NCBI GenBank assembly: GCA_002361485.1
Contig: DESZ01000004.1
Location: forward strand, 1 to 64,000
Source of the DNA: Cyanobacteria bacterium UBA3301
GTDB taxonomy: Bacteria; Cyanobacteriota; Vampirovibrionia; Gastranaerophilales; Gastranaerophilaceae
DNA length: 64,000 nucleotides
Direction: 5' to 3'
The translations under genes and the position numbers were made by a program. Position 1 is the first letter of the stretch; each line of letters begins with the position of its first letter. The notes beneath the pieces were generated by a model. That model was given only the letters and a program-made list of their open reading frames with translations. It was not told the origin of the DNA and did no database searches. Positions 1 to 7,839 of this stretch are shown here, one piece after another.

Positions 1-177
1 TTCAATAAGTTCGCTTCTCATTCTGTGAAGAATTTCAGGAGTTAAATTTGTTCTGTCTTGCATTAATACAAGTCTTAAACGATTAACAGCCGTATCTTTT
101 GAATCATCCTTTTGAACATTTTGTCCGAAAAGTCCTAATATCTTGTTATAAATTTCAGTAAATATATTTTCGCTCAT
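1..177 (-). CDS. minE: Cell division topological specificity factor MinE (3' end off window)
   Basis: The 59 residues visible here begin MSENIFTEIYNKILGLFG and continue with a stretch containing AVNRLRLVLMQDR and LTPEILHRMRSEL. These are the membrane-targeting N-terminus and the anti-MinCD contact helix/strand of MinE. MinE stimulates MinD ATPase and drives pole-to-pole oscillation so that the MinCD division inhibitor is lowest at mid-cell. The ATG (175-177) lies one base from the minD stop codon, so the gene order on this strand is minC-minD-minE and translation is probably coupled. The C-terminal part runs past position 1. The family assignment is firm because of both the sequence and the neighbours. 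Confidence 0.93.
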   Translation of the reverse strand, partial: MSENIFTEIYNKILGLFGQNVQKDDSKDTAVNRLRLVLMQDRTNLTPEILHRMRSELIE

Positions 178-178
178 A

Positions 179-1003
179 TTAGTTCTCCTTTGCCTTTGTT
201 TTTAGCAACTTTGAGAAGAACTTTTTAACTTTTGTCGAAAGTTTTAATTCTTCCGTAAAATCTATAAGCGGAACATCTTCACCGATAATACGTTGGGCAA
301 CATTTCTGTATGCCCTGCCGGCTAAAGAATCCTCATCATTAACAATCGGTTCCCCTTTATTTGTAGAAGTTATAATTCCGGAATCTTCAGGAATTATTCC
401 GATAAGTTCAGCAGAAAGTATTTGAACAACTTCATCCTGGCTCATCATATCTTTTTGAGCAACCATATTCGGTCTATATCTGTTAATTAACAGTTTATAT
501 GATTTGATTTCTTCTTTTGCTTCCAGTAGGCCGATAATTCTGTCAGCATCGCGAACGGCTGACATTTCAGGGGTCGTAACAACGATTGCTTCGGTTGCCC
601 CTGCAACAGCATTTTGGAAGCCTTGTTCTATTCCTGCCGGACAGTCAACCAAGACAAAATCAAATTTTTCTTTTAATTCATCACAGATATTTTTTAATTG
701 TTCTTCTGTTACTGCGGTTTTATCTCTTGTTTGTGCTGCAGCAAGCAAGCACAAATTAGGGTTTTTCTTGTCTTTTACAAGAGCTTGTTTTAGTTTGCAT
801 CTTTCTTCAACAACATCAACTATTGTATAAACAATTCTGTTTTCCAAACCAAGCAGCAAGTCTAAATTTCTTAAACCCAAATCAGTATCTACCATAACAA
901 CTTTCTTCCCTGCTCTTGCTAATGCAGTTCCGATATTTGCATTCGTGGTAGTTTTTCCGACACCGCCTTTGCCTGACGTTATTACTATTACTCTGCCACT
1001 CAT
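179..1003 (-). CDS. minD: Septum site-determining ATPase MinD
   Basis: This is a 274-residue ParA/MinD-family ATPase. The deviant Walker A motif KGGVGKT is at residues 12-18, and DTDLGLRNLD (about 40-49) and the switch-II region VLVDCPAGIEQG (about 117-128) are intact. The last ~20 residues (LSTKVKKFFSKLLK) form a basic amphipathic helix like the membrane-targeting sequence of MinD. MinD binds the membrane in its ATP form, recruits MinC to block FtsZ assembly near the poles, and is released by MinE. Its start codon directly abuts the minC stop (1003/1004), so minC, minD and minE form one operon. Length is typical of the family. Confidence 0.96.
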   Translation of the reverse strand: MSGRVIVITSGKGGVGKTTTNANIGTALARAGKKVVMVDTDLGLRNLDLLLGLENRIVYTIVDVVEERCKLKQALVKDKKNPNLCLLAAAQTRDKTAVTEEQLKNICDELKEKFDFVLVDCPAGIEQGFQNAVAGATEAIVVTTPEMSAVRDADRIIGLLEAKEEIKSYKLLINRYRPNMVAQKDMMSQDEVVQILSAELIGIIPEDSGIITSTNKGEPIVNDEDSLAGRAYRNVAQRIIGEDVPLIDFTEELKLSTKVKKFFSKLLKTKAKEN

Positions 1004-1873
1004 CTATATCTCCTTAATTTTCTGTATTTTTTTTATTATTATATTTCCGTTAGAAGTGTATGCTTCTTCGGGAGTGAATTCGCTCGTTTTTTGAATATAC
1101 GGGATATTAACCGTATCCGGACGACGTGCGAAAATTTCACCTATTCTTATTTGAACAGGATTTAATTTTAAAGCTCTTATTCTTGCGTAATTGTTACCAT
1201 CAGAACCTGCGTGGGCAATACCCGATAAAACTCCCCAAACGGTAACATCGCCTTTTGCAATAATTTCAGCTCCGGGGTTTACATCACCAATGACTATAAT
1301 GTTGCCATCAGAAGAAATACTTTGTCCGGAACGTAAGGTTCGTCTGATATACAAAGTCGGAAGAGTTTCAGGTTCCTTTTGCAATTTTTCTGTTTCTTCG
1401 TCAACTTCTGATGGGATTTCATTTTCTGTTATATTTTCATCTTCTTGTTGCGCAATTTTTACGGATTCATTCTCTTGAGGAGTATTTTCTGTACTTTGTT
1501 TTTCAGCTTCGCCTTCTCCAAAAATATTATCCAATGCTTTTTCTATTTCCGGAGCGTTTTCGCTGTTAAAAGCAGGAGCTTCAATCTCGGTTGTAAATTC
1601 CGAAATTTTTATATCTAAAGCCGTTGCTGCTTCAAGAGTTTGAGAAGAACTTGTACTTATAAAAGATAATTCGGATTCCATCAGTTCTACAAGTGCTTTT
1701 ATGCTTGTTAATTCAGATTGTGTAATATTAACTCCGCCTAATTTTAAACAAATACATTTCCCTTTTGATTCAGGCATTTCAAGAACTCTTGAAAGTTCAT
1801 AAATTATTTCCGACGTTTTTTTAGCATGGCTTAAATCCACGATAAAACCGTTCTCTATGTATCCCTTATCCAT
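1004..1873 (-). CDS. minC: Septum site-determining protein MinC
   Basis: This 289-residue protein is the FtsZ-antagonising part of the Min system. The C-terminal region (about 175-280) shows the right-handed beta-helix of MinC, with IVIGDVNPGAEIIAKG and VTVWGVLSGIAHAG, which is the dimerisation and MinD-binding surface. The N-terminal ~105 residues are the FtsZ-binding domain and are poorly conserved, as usual. Between them is a glutamate-rich linker of ~65 residues (about 108-172), longer than in enterobacteria, so the protein exceeds the usual ~230 residues. The first gene of the minCDE run here; a start ATG at 1871-1873 is preceded by AAGGAAG. Confidence 0.93.
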   Translation of the reverse strand: MDKGYIENGFIVDLSHAKKTSEIIYELSRVLEMPESKGKCICLKLGGVNITQSELTSIKALVELMESELSFISTSSSQTLEAATALDIKISEFTTEIEAPAFNSENAPEIEKALDNIFGEGEAEKQSTENTPQENESVKIAQQEDENITENEIPSEVDEETEKLQKEPETLPTLYIRRTLRSGQSISSDGNIIVIGDVNPGAEIIAKGDVTVWGVLSGIAHAGSDGNNYARIRALKLNPVQIRIGEIFARRPDTVNIPYIQKTSEFTPEEAYTSNGNIIIKKIQKIKEI

Positions 1874-1972
1874 GTCTTCCTTTCTGAAAATTGGCTACAT
1901 GAAATAGGTTACATGAAAAATTAAAGACTTCAATAGAATGTAATTAATTATTAAATATTTATTGGGGAATAA

Positions 1973-2644
1973 TTAGCCCAAAGATCTCAAAGTCTGAGTT
2001 ACTTTAGCAACGTAATTTTGAGTTTCTTTAATTTTCGGGACAGAACCTTTTACTCTGCCCGGTCCGGCATTGTACGCAGCAACGGCAAGACTTACGTTAC
2101 CGTTATATCTCTTTAATAGCCAAGAAAGGAACTTTGTACCGGCAAATACATTCTGTTCCATATCGTAAGCGTTGCTTGCACCATATTGTTTTGCGGTTGC
2201 AGGCATTAATTGCATAAGACCCATAGCTCCGCAATGTGATTTTGCTTTTGGATTAAATGCTGATTCCGCATATATAACTGATAATATCAATTTAGGATCA
2301 ACGTTATATTGTTTTGCTGCTTTGTCTACGATATTAAGAATAGCTGTTTTTCTCTGTTCGGGTACGTTCTTTAGAATTGGTGCGTTTTTCAGATTCTTTA
2401 ACGCATTTGCACTATATCCCTTATTTGTTGTTGATGCGGTTGTTCTTTGAACTGCTGTACTGCTTTGAGAAGCACTTTGTCTTAAAGTGAATAAATTTCC
2501 CAAAGCCGGCATTTTGAACGGCGGATAAAATGTATTTACAGGGATAAATACTGAAGGTGCAGAATAATTCCCAAACATTGTTGTGTATGGATTGCAAAAA
2601 TAGTTCATTGTGTAGTTAAAATTTGAAAATATATTTTGAATCAT
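1973..2644 (-). CDS. Lytic transglycosylase (SLT, GH23-like) with F/P-rich N-terminus
   Basis: Residues ~96-220 match the soluble lytic transglycosylase domain: catalytic Glu127 in IYAESAFNPKAKS, then GAMGLMQLMPAT (139-150) and AAYNAGPGRV near the end. These enzymes cleave the MurNAc-GlcNAc bond of peptidoglycan to form 1,6-anhydroMurNAc. The first ~95 residues are unusual: rich in N, F, Y, P and M, with no charged n-region or hydrophobic core of a Sec signal peptide. Two other wall-hydrolase-like proteins in this window (2742-3473 and 37347-38039) have N-termini of the same style. How the enzyme reaches the periplasm is therefore unclear. The domain call is firm; the exact substrate is not. 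Confidence 0.88.
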   Translation of the reverse strand: MIQNIFSNFNYTMNYFCNPYTTMFGNYSAPSVFIPVNTFYPPFKMPALGNLFTLRQSASQSSTAVQRTTASTTNKGYSANALKNLKNAPILKNVPEQRKTAILNIVDKAAKQYNVDPKLILSVIYAESAFNPKAKSHCGAMGLMQLMPATAKQYGASNAYDMEQNVFAGTKFLSWLLKRYNGNVSLAVAAYNAGPGRVKGSVPKIKETQNYVAKVTQTLRSLG

Positions 2645-2741
2645 TCTCTATAATTCCCCTGTACTAATATAAAGTATAAATTTTATATAAAATTGCCATA
2701 AAAGTTTAATTATGTTAAATTTTCTTAAAATTTAAAAAACA

Positions 2742-3473
2742 TCAGGCAACATATTTTTTTACAACATCATTATATACTGCTTTGACCCTGCCTGCCCAAA
2801 CTCCTCCTTCACAGTAGTGTCTGCCAATTGAGTCAAGATTATTAAAATCGACTGCACTAACATCAGAAAATCTGGTGTATCTTGAAAGATTTTTTATTGC
2901 AGCATCCAATCCTTTTTCTATAGTTGAGAAATAACCAAACCCATTGTCATTTTTCCCTAAATCTCCGGCAGCTCTGTAACCCATAAAATTGTTATGAGAT
3001 GCAAGCGAACTTGCTCCGTAGCCGGATTCAAGACCGATAATTGATGCAACAAGTGCAGGTGATACTCCGTATTTTTTTGAAATGCTGCATACAAGACCTT
3101 CCTTCCCTGCTAGTCTTCCTTTAAATAAACCCGGTTTTAATTCAGAACTTGTGTCGCTTATTGCGGCAGAAGATTGAGTTGATGTGCCGTTTGACACACT
3201 TGCTGAGGAACTTGTTACCGTGCTTGCTGATGATGTATATGTTATAGGTTTAAAGCTCGGCATTGGCGGAAGCATTTGAGGCATTGCCGAAAAATTAAAT
3301 GTAGGAAGGGAACTCATAAAGCCGTTTCCAAAGATTGATCCGCAGATAGGTTGCGGACTGAATAACGGCATTGAAAATACAGGCATACTTGCACCTGCAA
3401 AAAAGTTATTTCCCGTGTTGAAAAACGGAAACATTTGTCCTATGTAATTCGGTATTCCCCCTATTTGGAACAT
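2742..3473 (-). CDS. Glucosaminidase-like peptidoglycan hydrolase (GH73-type)
   Basis: Residues ~114-243 resemble the mannosyl-glycoprotein endo-beta-N-acetylglucosaminidase fold: ISKKYGVSPALVASII, then the probable catalytic Glu149 in GLESGYG, followed by HNNFMGYRA and a C-terminal ATKNL-type helix pattern ending in WAGRVKAVYNDVV. Such enzymes cut peptidoglycan glycan strands. Residues 1-78 are rich in F, P, M and G, and ~79-110 is a Ser/Thr linker (SSASTVTSSSASVS). No signal peptide is visible. The ATG at 3471-3473 has AAAGGAT upstream. It lies downstream of a divergent promoter region shared with the Nudix gene. A lysozyme-like activity of another family is possible. Confidence 0.72.
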   Translation of the reverse strand: MFQIGGIPNYIGQMFPFFNTGNNFFAGASMPVFSMPLFSPQPICGSIFGNGFMSSLPTFNFSAMPQMLPPMPSFKPITYTSSASTVTSSSASVSNGTSTQSSAAISDTSSELKPGLFKGRLAGKEGLVCSISKKYGVSPALVASIIGLESGYGASSLASHNNFMGYRAAGDLGKNDNGFGYFSTIEKGLDAAIKNLSRYTRFSDVSAVDFNNLDSIGRHYCEGGVWAGRVKAVYNDVVKKYVA

Positions 3474-3541
3474 TTAATCAATCCTTTCCCATATATATAA
3501 AGTGGATTTGTATATAAAAATTGCATATCACTTATATCTAT

Positions 3542-3568
3542 GTTAACAAATATTAACAATCTTAACAG
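3542..3568. promoter_or_regulatory. Three tandem TTAACA boxes in a divergent intergenic region
   Basis: TTAACA occurs at 3543-3548, 3553-3558 and 3562-3567, each preceded by one of G/A/C and followed by A or G. The spacing is about one helical turn. The site lies between the divergent hydrolase (minus) and Nudix regulator (plus), upstream of a TATAAT hexamer at 3594-3599. Tandem direct repeats at helical spacing are typical of response-regulator binding sites; cyanobacterial Pho boxes have a similar but not identical YTTAAYY layout. The regulator is unknown. Confidence 0.3.
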
Positions 3569-3634
3569 ATTGATTAGTTGCTCTGCTTGTGTTTATAATA
3601 TATTAGCATGTAGGGTAAAAGGATAATTAAGTAT

Positions 3635-4315
3635 ATGTTCAATGAAACAAAAACGCACGAGATTACTGTTGACGTAGTTATTTTAACCATAAAAAATAAT
3701 GCGCTTCAGGTGCTTTTGGTAAAACGTACAAACGAACCGTTTAAAGACAAGTGGGCGATTCCGGGGGGATATGTCAGATTATCCGAAAATCTTGATGATG
3801 CTGCATTGAGAGTGTTAAAAGAAAAAACTGCGGTAGATAATATTTATCTTGAACAATTATATACTTTTGGGGATCCTTTAAGACACCCTAATGCCCGCGT
3901 AATTACATGTGCATATTTTGCATTAGTCCGTTCGGATGATATAAAAATTGTGGCATCTCCCGAATTAGGTTGGCATAAAGTTATTGATTTGCCGCCATTA
4001 GCTTTTGACCATAAAGAAATTATTCAATATTCATTGAAAAGAACACGTGAAAGATTGGAAATTTGTCCGGTTGCATATCAGTTGCTGCCTGAAAAATTTA
4101 CATTAACAGAAATGCAAAAGGCTTATGAATTGATAATGCAAAGGAAACTTGATAAACGTAATTTTAGAAAGAAAGCTCTTTCAACAAGCGGGTTGATTGA
4201 ATTGCAGGAGTATACAAAATCTTCTTCAAAAAGACCTGCGAGATTGTACACTTTTGAAAATATTGAATTAAATTCAAAAAGAGCTCATTTCATTAAAAAA
4301 GGAGAAAATAAATAA
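3635..4315 (+). CDS. NrtR-like Nudix-fold transcriptional regulator
   Basis: The N-terminal ~145 residues are a Nudix domain (DVVILTIKNNALQVLLVKR, WAIPGGYV). The spacing of the Nudix box is exact, but its catalytic part reads RVLKEKTAV where the consensus is R-E-U-x-E-E-x-G-U, so two metal-binding glutamates are lost. The C-terminal ~75 residues (PEKFTLTEMQKAYELIMQRK, then KRNFRKKAL) match the winged-helix DNA-binding domain of NrtR regulators, which sense ADP-ribose to control NAD metabolism. A sensor/repressor role is therefore more likely than hydrolase activity. The stop codon overlaps the secG start by one base (TAATG), so they are co-translated. The target genes cannot be seen here. Confidence 0.78.
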   Translation: MFNETKTHEITVDVVILTIKNNALQVLLVKRTNEPFKDKWAIPGGYVRLSENLDDAALRVLKEKTAVDNIYLEQLYTFGDPLRHPNARVITCAYFALVRSDDIKIVASPELGWHKVIDLPPLAFDHKEIIQYSLKRTRERLEICPVAYQLLPEKFTLTEMQKAYELIMQRKLDKRNFRKKALSTSGLIELQEYTKSSSKRPARLYTFENIELNSKRAHFIKKGENK

Positions 4316-4539
4316 TGGCAAATACATTATGGATAATATCAACTATAGCAGCTTTTTTATTGATAGTTTTAATATTGATGCACTCTCCGAAAGGTGATGG
4401 CATTGGCGGAATAGGCGGTGCTTCTCATATTTTTGCATCTCAAAAAAGTGCTGAAAAAGGGTTAAATAAGGTTACGGGTATAGTTTGCGCTATATTTATT
4501 ATTTGTACCTTTTTAATCGGATATGGAATTATAAAATAG
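4315..4539 (+). CDS. secG: Protein translocase subunit SecG
   Basis: This 74-residue protein has two hydrophobic helices (about residues 4-22 and 53-73) separated by the hallmark SecG loop, with HSPKGDGIGGIGGASHIFASQKSAEKG-type composition (seen around residues 23-49). SecG associates with SecYE in the inner membrane and assists SecA-driven export. It sits between a regulator and a dehydrogenase with no gaps: it shares a base with the upstream stop and its own TAG is followed immediately by the next ATG. Confidence 0.93.
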   Translation: MANTLWIISTIAAFLLIVLILMHSPKGDGIGGIGGASHIFASQKSAEKGLNKVTGIVCAIFIICTFLIGYGIIK

Positions 4540-5247
4540 ATGAACATTTTAGTTACAGGTGCATCAAAAGGCATAGGCAAGGTGATTGCTCAGGAAATGA
4601 AAAAGCTTGGCAATGTTTATGTCACTGCTCGTGATGAACATGCTCTTAAAAATATGAAAACAAAAGGGTATATTGTCTGTGATTTAAGTGTTGAATATGA
4701 ACTATCCAAATTAGGTGATTTTATTGTTGAAAAACAAATAGATGTTTTGATAAATAATGCCGGTGAATATATATACGCGCCGATTGAAGAAACTAAAATT
4801 AATAAATTAAATCATATTTTGTCGGTCAATTTAAGAGCTCCGATATTTTTAATAAATAAGGCTGTTCCTTATATGAAGCAAAACGGCTTTGGCAGGATAA
4901 TAAATATCGGTTCTATTTCGGGTGTTATGGGAGAAGCAAATGCAAGTCTTTATTCCGCAACAAAAGCAGGACTTATAGGATTGACAAAGGCTACGGGTTT
5001 AGAGCTTGCGCAGTACGGAATTACCGTAAATACAATTAATCCGGGGTGGGTTGATACAGAGTTAGGTAAAAATTCAATAGATGAAAGTGATTTTTCTGAA
5101 GAAGAAATTTTGGATTGTATCCCTCAAAAAAGATATGTTGACCCGAAAGAAATTGCTGGCATGATTAAATATCTTATCAGTGAGGATGCAAAAGGGGTTA
5201 CCGGTCAATCGATTAATCTTTGCGCCGGATTGTCAGTCGGAATTTAA
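4540..5247 (+). CDS. Short-chain dehydrogenase/reductase (FabG-like)
   Basis: This is a classical SDR of 235 residues. It has the NAD(P)-binding TGASKGIGK motif (residues 6-14), INNAGEY in the nucleotide pocket, the catalytic Ser/Tyr/Lys set (Ser in INIGSISG; YSATK), and INPGWVDT after it. The GQSINLCAG C-terminus is also typical of FabG-type oxidoreductases. The substrate cannot be told from sequence; 3-oxoacyl-ACP reductase is possible but not shown. It is the last gene of the Nudix-secG operon, directly followed by an intrinsic terminator. Confidence 0.85.
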   Translation: MNILVTGASKGIGKVIAQEMKKLGNVYVTARDEHALKNMKTKGYIVCDLSVEYELSKLGDFIVEKQIDVLINNAGEYIYAPIEETKINKLNHILSVNLRAPIFLINKAVPYMKQNGFGRIINIGSISGVMGEANASLYSATKAGLIGLTKATGLELAQYGITVNTINPGWVDTELGKNSIDESDFSEEEILDCIPQKRYVDPKEIAGMIKYLISEDAKGVTGQSINLCAGLSVGI

Positions 5248-5277
5248 AAAAGCTATCTTATAAAAGATAGCTTTTTT
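5247..5277. terminator. Bidirectional intrinsic terminator
   Basis: GCTATCTT (5252-5259) pairs with AAGATAGC (5264-5271) around an ATAA loop. The stem is flanked by A-runs on the left and T-runs on the right, so it works in both directions and separates the SDR gene (plus) from convergent lpxA (minus). Confidence 0.85.
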
Positions 5278-5284
5278 ATTTGAA

Positions 5285-6091
5285 TTATTCTTCGCTTAAT
5301 GATTGATAGCCTGATTTATGACTTTTTAAAAGTACTCCTCGTTTGGATGTTTGAATGAAATCAATCATTTTTTCTATATATTTATTTGTTGGAATTTCGG
5401 CTTTAATTTTTTCTATTGCTTGAGAAGTGTTATAATCTTCCGAAATTAACAGCTTAAATGCTTCGTTCAAATGGGTTCTGGTTTCTAAATCAACTCCTCT
5501 GCGTTTTAGTGCGATAACATTAATTGTTCTCGGAACAGGAGGACGGCCTTCTCCTTTAGAGTATGGTAAAATATCTTGTCGAGATGCCGAAAAGCCGCTT
5601 ACTATGGACATTGTACCTATTCTGATATTTTGATGGAATACGCTCATACCGCCGACGAATGCGCCGAATTCAACATGAACGTGACCGCCTAACGTTACTA
5701 AATTCGCAAGTATTACTTGGTCTTCCAAAACGCAATTGTGTGCAACGTGCGCTCCGACCATAATTAAACATTTATTACCTATTCGTGTCGTAAAATCACC
5801 GCAAGCCGCTGCTCTGTGAATGGTTACATTTTCTTTAATTATTGTTTCATCGCCTATTACAACTTTTGTCTCTTCGCCTTTATAGCCCAAGTCTTGAGGT
5901 TCTGAACCGATTGTAGCAAACGGGGATATTGTACAGTTTTTCCCAATTTCCGCATATTCAATATGTGCGTTTGAAATTACTCTGGTTCCGCTTCCTATTT
6001 TTACATTTTTGCCTATAACTACGTAAGGTCCGATTATTGCGTCTTCTGCTATTTGTGCTGAAGGATCTATTATTGCTGTTTTGTCTATCAT
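5285..6091 (-). CDS. lpxA: UDP-N-acetylglucosamine acyltransferase LpxA
   Basis: This 268-residue left-handed beta-helix protein shows hexapeptide repeats throughout its first ~190 residues (for example ISPFATIGSEPQD, KENVTIHRA). The catalytic base His118 lies in GAHVAHNC, at the position equivalent to His125 of the E. coli enzyme. A helical C-terminal region completes the trimer. LpxA transfers an (R)-3-hydroxyacyl chain from ACP to UDP-GlcNAc, the first step of lipid A synthesis. Its presence argues for a lipopolysaccharide outer membrane. No other lpx genes are adjacent. The start is preceded by GGGAG. Confidence 0.93.
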   Translation of the reverse strand: MIDKTAIIDPSAQIAEDAIIGPYVVIGKNVKIGSGTRVISNAHIEYAEIGKNCTISPFATIGSEPQDLGYKGEETKVVIGDETIIKENVTIHRAAACGDFTTRIGNKCLIMVGAHVAHNCVLEDQVILANLVTLGGHVHVEFGAFVGGMSVFHQNIRIGTMSIVSGFSASRQDILPYSKGEGRPPVPRTINVIALKRRGVDLETRTHLNEAFKLLISEDYNTSQAIEKIKAEIPTNKYIEKMIDFIQTSKRGVLLKSHKSGYQSLSEE

Positions 6092-6163
6092 TCTCTTTCT
6101 CCCGTTAAACTATTATTCAATTATAGTACAAAACGAGTCAATAATTAAATCCTTTATATTATT

Positions 6164-7141
6164 TTAATATCTGGTTGATTTGTATTCATATGGAAATTGT
6201 TTTTTATAAAATTCAACAGCTTGTTGAATTTTATCCCTGTGCGGAGTTTTAGGATTTTTTATTATTTTTTCAAGGTTTTGTGCAACAGTAATGCGTTCGG
6301 ATTTTGTATTACGATTTATTATTTTTTTATAAAATTTATAGACGACTTTGTCATTGATAAAATATTCATTTTTGCTAAAACCTCCGACATCATACTGCTT
6401 TCCTTCTATATAAGGATTTGAACGGGTATCGGAGTTTGACAGCCCGAAATTTTTGCAAATATTAATTGGGGTTGTGGTTTTTGTGATATTTTCGTCCGCA
6501 AATTCGGTTAATGTATAGCCGTTTTTGAAATCTGAAATATAGTGTTTTGTAAATTGTGTTTTATCTAAAGGGTGTCCCGCGCGATATTTCAAAAAAGTCC
6601 AAAAGTTACCTTCGGCAAAATTCCCGTGTTTTTGCGGGTACATAAACGATAATATGCTCCGATAGCAATGAAATGCTTTATCATGAGTTATCTTATTGTT
6701 ATTTTTATCCCAAAAAATTAGCTTAAAAACTTCTTTATAGGCGCCGTAATCAACGTATTCTAATGTTGCTTTAAATTTGTCATTAAAAAATAATGCTAAT
6801 GATTTATTTAATCTTTTTTCTGCAAATTTTGCAATTTTTGTTCCTCGCTTGTGTATGGAAAGATTTACGGTGTTATAACGTGTAAACTCTAAATCATTGT
6901 ATTTTTGTCTTATATCATTTGAAATATCACCCAATATGCGTTGAAAAATTTTTATATTTTGTCCTCTTAAATTCGGTTCAAACACATTTATAATTTCGGG
7001 CGGAATATTGCCTAAGACGGGATGTTTTGTCTGCAAGACAAACTTGTCATATGAACGATATTGAATATCAGATTGGAAATATTTTTTCAATCTTGAGGGA
7101 TAGCATTTTTCGTAGTTTTGTAATTTATAAATCCTAGGCAT
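6164..7141 (-). CDS. Hypothetical protein, possibly kinase-like
   Basis: I do not recognise this 325-residue protein. There is no signal peptide or membrane segment and it is rich in K, N, F and Y. A few features recall the protein-kinase/aminoglycoside-phosphotransferase fold: a glycine-containing VDYGAYKEVFKL segment (about 127-138) that could be a nucleotide loop, and later GLSNSDTRSN followed by QYDVGGF, which loosely resembles a catalytic loop (D...N) followed by D-x-G. The spacing and the missing HxD histidine make an active kinase doubtful. The last ~80 residues are basic. The start lacks a Shine-Dalgarno sequence and a TATAAT hexamer lies five bases upstream. Confidence 0.65.
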   Translation of the reverse strand: MPRIYKLQNYEKCYPSRLKKYFQSDIQYRSYDKFVLQTKHPVLGNIPPEIINVFEPNLRGQNIKIFQRILGDISNDIRQKYNDLEFTRYNTVNLSIHKRGTKIAKFAEKRLNKSLALFFNDKFKATLEYVDYGAYKEVFKLIFWDKNNNKITHDKAFHCYRSILSFMYPQKHGNFAEGNFWTFLKYRAGHPLDKTQFTKHYISDFKNGYTLTEFADENITKTTTPINICKNFGLSNSDTRSNPYIEGKQYDVGGFSKNEYFINDKVVYKFYKKIINRNTKSERITVAQNLEKIIKNPKTPHRDKIQQAVEFYKKQFPYEYKSTRY

Positions 7142-7146
7142 ACTTT

Positions 7147-7152
7147 ATTATA
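7147..7152 (-). promoter_or_regulatory. TATAAT -10 element five bases before the start codon
   Basis: On the minus strand TATAAT is followed by AAAGT and then ATG (7139-7141). With initiation about seven bases after the -10 box the transcript would start at or next to the AUG, that is leaderless. No Shine-Dalgarno sequence is present and no clear -35 box is seen. Confidence 0.5.
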
Positions 7153-7186
7153 ACTGTTATAAAAATATTTTTTGCGTAAAATTTGT

Positions 7187-7792
7187 TTATAACCAATCCA
7201 ATAAAGTTTTTATTTCTCCAAAATCGAGATTCATAATTTCTTTGCCGAATTTTTCCATTAAAGCTTCTACCCCCAAGTTGTATGCCATTGGTTCATTTTT
7301 ATACCCGAGCTGTTTATACAATTCGGTTGAAAAAGTTTTCTTCTGCGGATCGTATACTTCGCTGTAATTCAACCCCTGATGCATGCAAAACGGAACTTTT
7401 AGAGTATTTTTCTTTTTTTCATCTCCTTTGTCATAATATGAAAGCCCGAAAGTTCGGCATATAATCATACGATATTTATATATACTGCATTTGTTATCCA
7501 ATAAAAAAGGACATTCATAAATAAATTTTTCACCGGTAAATACGGCTTTTTCAGCTTTTAATTTGAGTACTTTATCTATAATTTTTTGTTGAATTTCTTT
7601 TTCTAATGCCATAAATCCGAGTTTGATGAATTCAAATTCCAATTCGGAACACGGATATTCTCCGTTTTTGCAACAATATGCGCATCCTTCTTTGCAGTGA
7701 ATATATTCTTTTTGTTTTTCAAAATGTTCATCTATTCTGCTTTGAATTACGCGGATAAATTGGCAATATTCTTCTATTTGATTTTCTTTCAT
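7187..7792 (-). CDS. YkgJ-family cysteine cluster protein
   Basis: This 201-residue protein carries the YkgJ/CxxCxxCC signature: CKEGCAYCCKNG near residue 33, followed by CPFLLDNKCSIYKYRMIICRTFG around 115-135. These Cys clusters are predicted to bind zinc or iron; the biochemical role of the family is not settled. A second, shorter member is found at 58633-59025. The protein is soluble with no signal peptide. The ATG has no Shine-Dalgarno sequence but TAAGAT six bases upstream. Confidence 0.82.
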   Translation of the reverse strand: MKENQIEEYCQFIRVIQSRIDEHFEKQKEYIHCKEGCAYCCKNGEYPCSELEFEFIKLGFMALEKEIQQKIIDKVLKLKAEKAVFTGEKFIYECPFLLDNKCSIYKYRMIICRTFGLSYYDKGDEKKKNTLKVPFCMHQGLNYSEVYDPQKKTFSTELYKQLGYKNEPMAYNLGVEALMEKFGKEIMNLDFGEIKTLLDWL

Positions 7793-7798
7793 AAAGTT

Positions 7799-7804
7799 AT
7801 CTTA
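7799..7804 (-). promoter_or_regulatory. TAAGAT -10-like element six bases before the start codon
   Basis: Minus strand reads TAAGAT, AACTTT, ATG. The placement matches that in front of dnaE (TAAGAT, ATCTAT, ATG) and the TATAAT-N5-7-ATG starts elsewhere in the window. The match to TATAAT is 4 of 6, so this is weaker than the others. Confidence 0.35.
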
Positions 7805-7839
7805 TCAGCCTGTATAAATTTTTTCGTCATTTATTCAGA

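Noticed and set aside
504..830. Plus-strand frame of 108 codons within minD
   Set aside because: It is antisense to a well-conserved gene and has no matching family.
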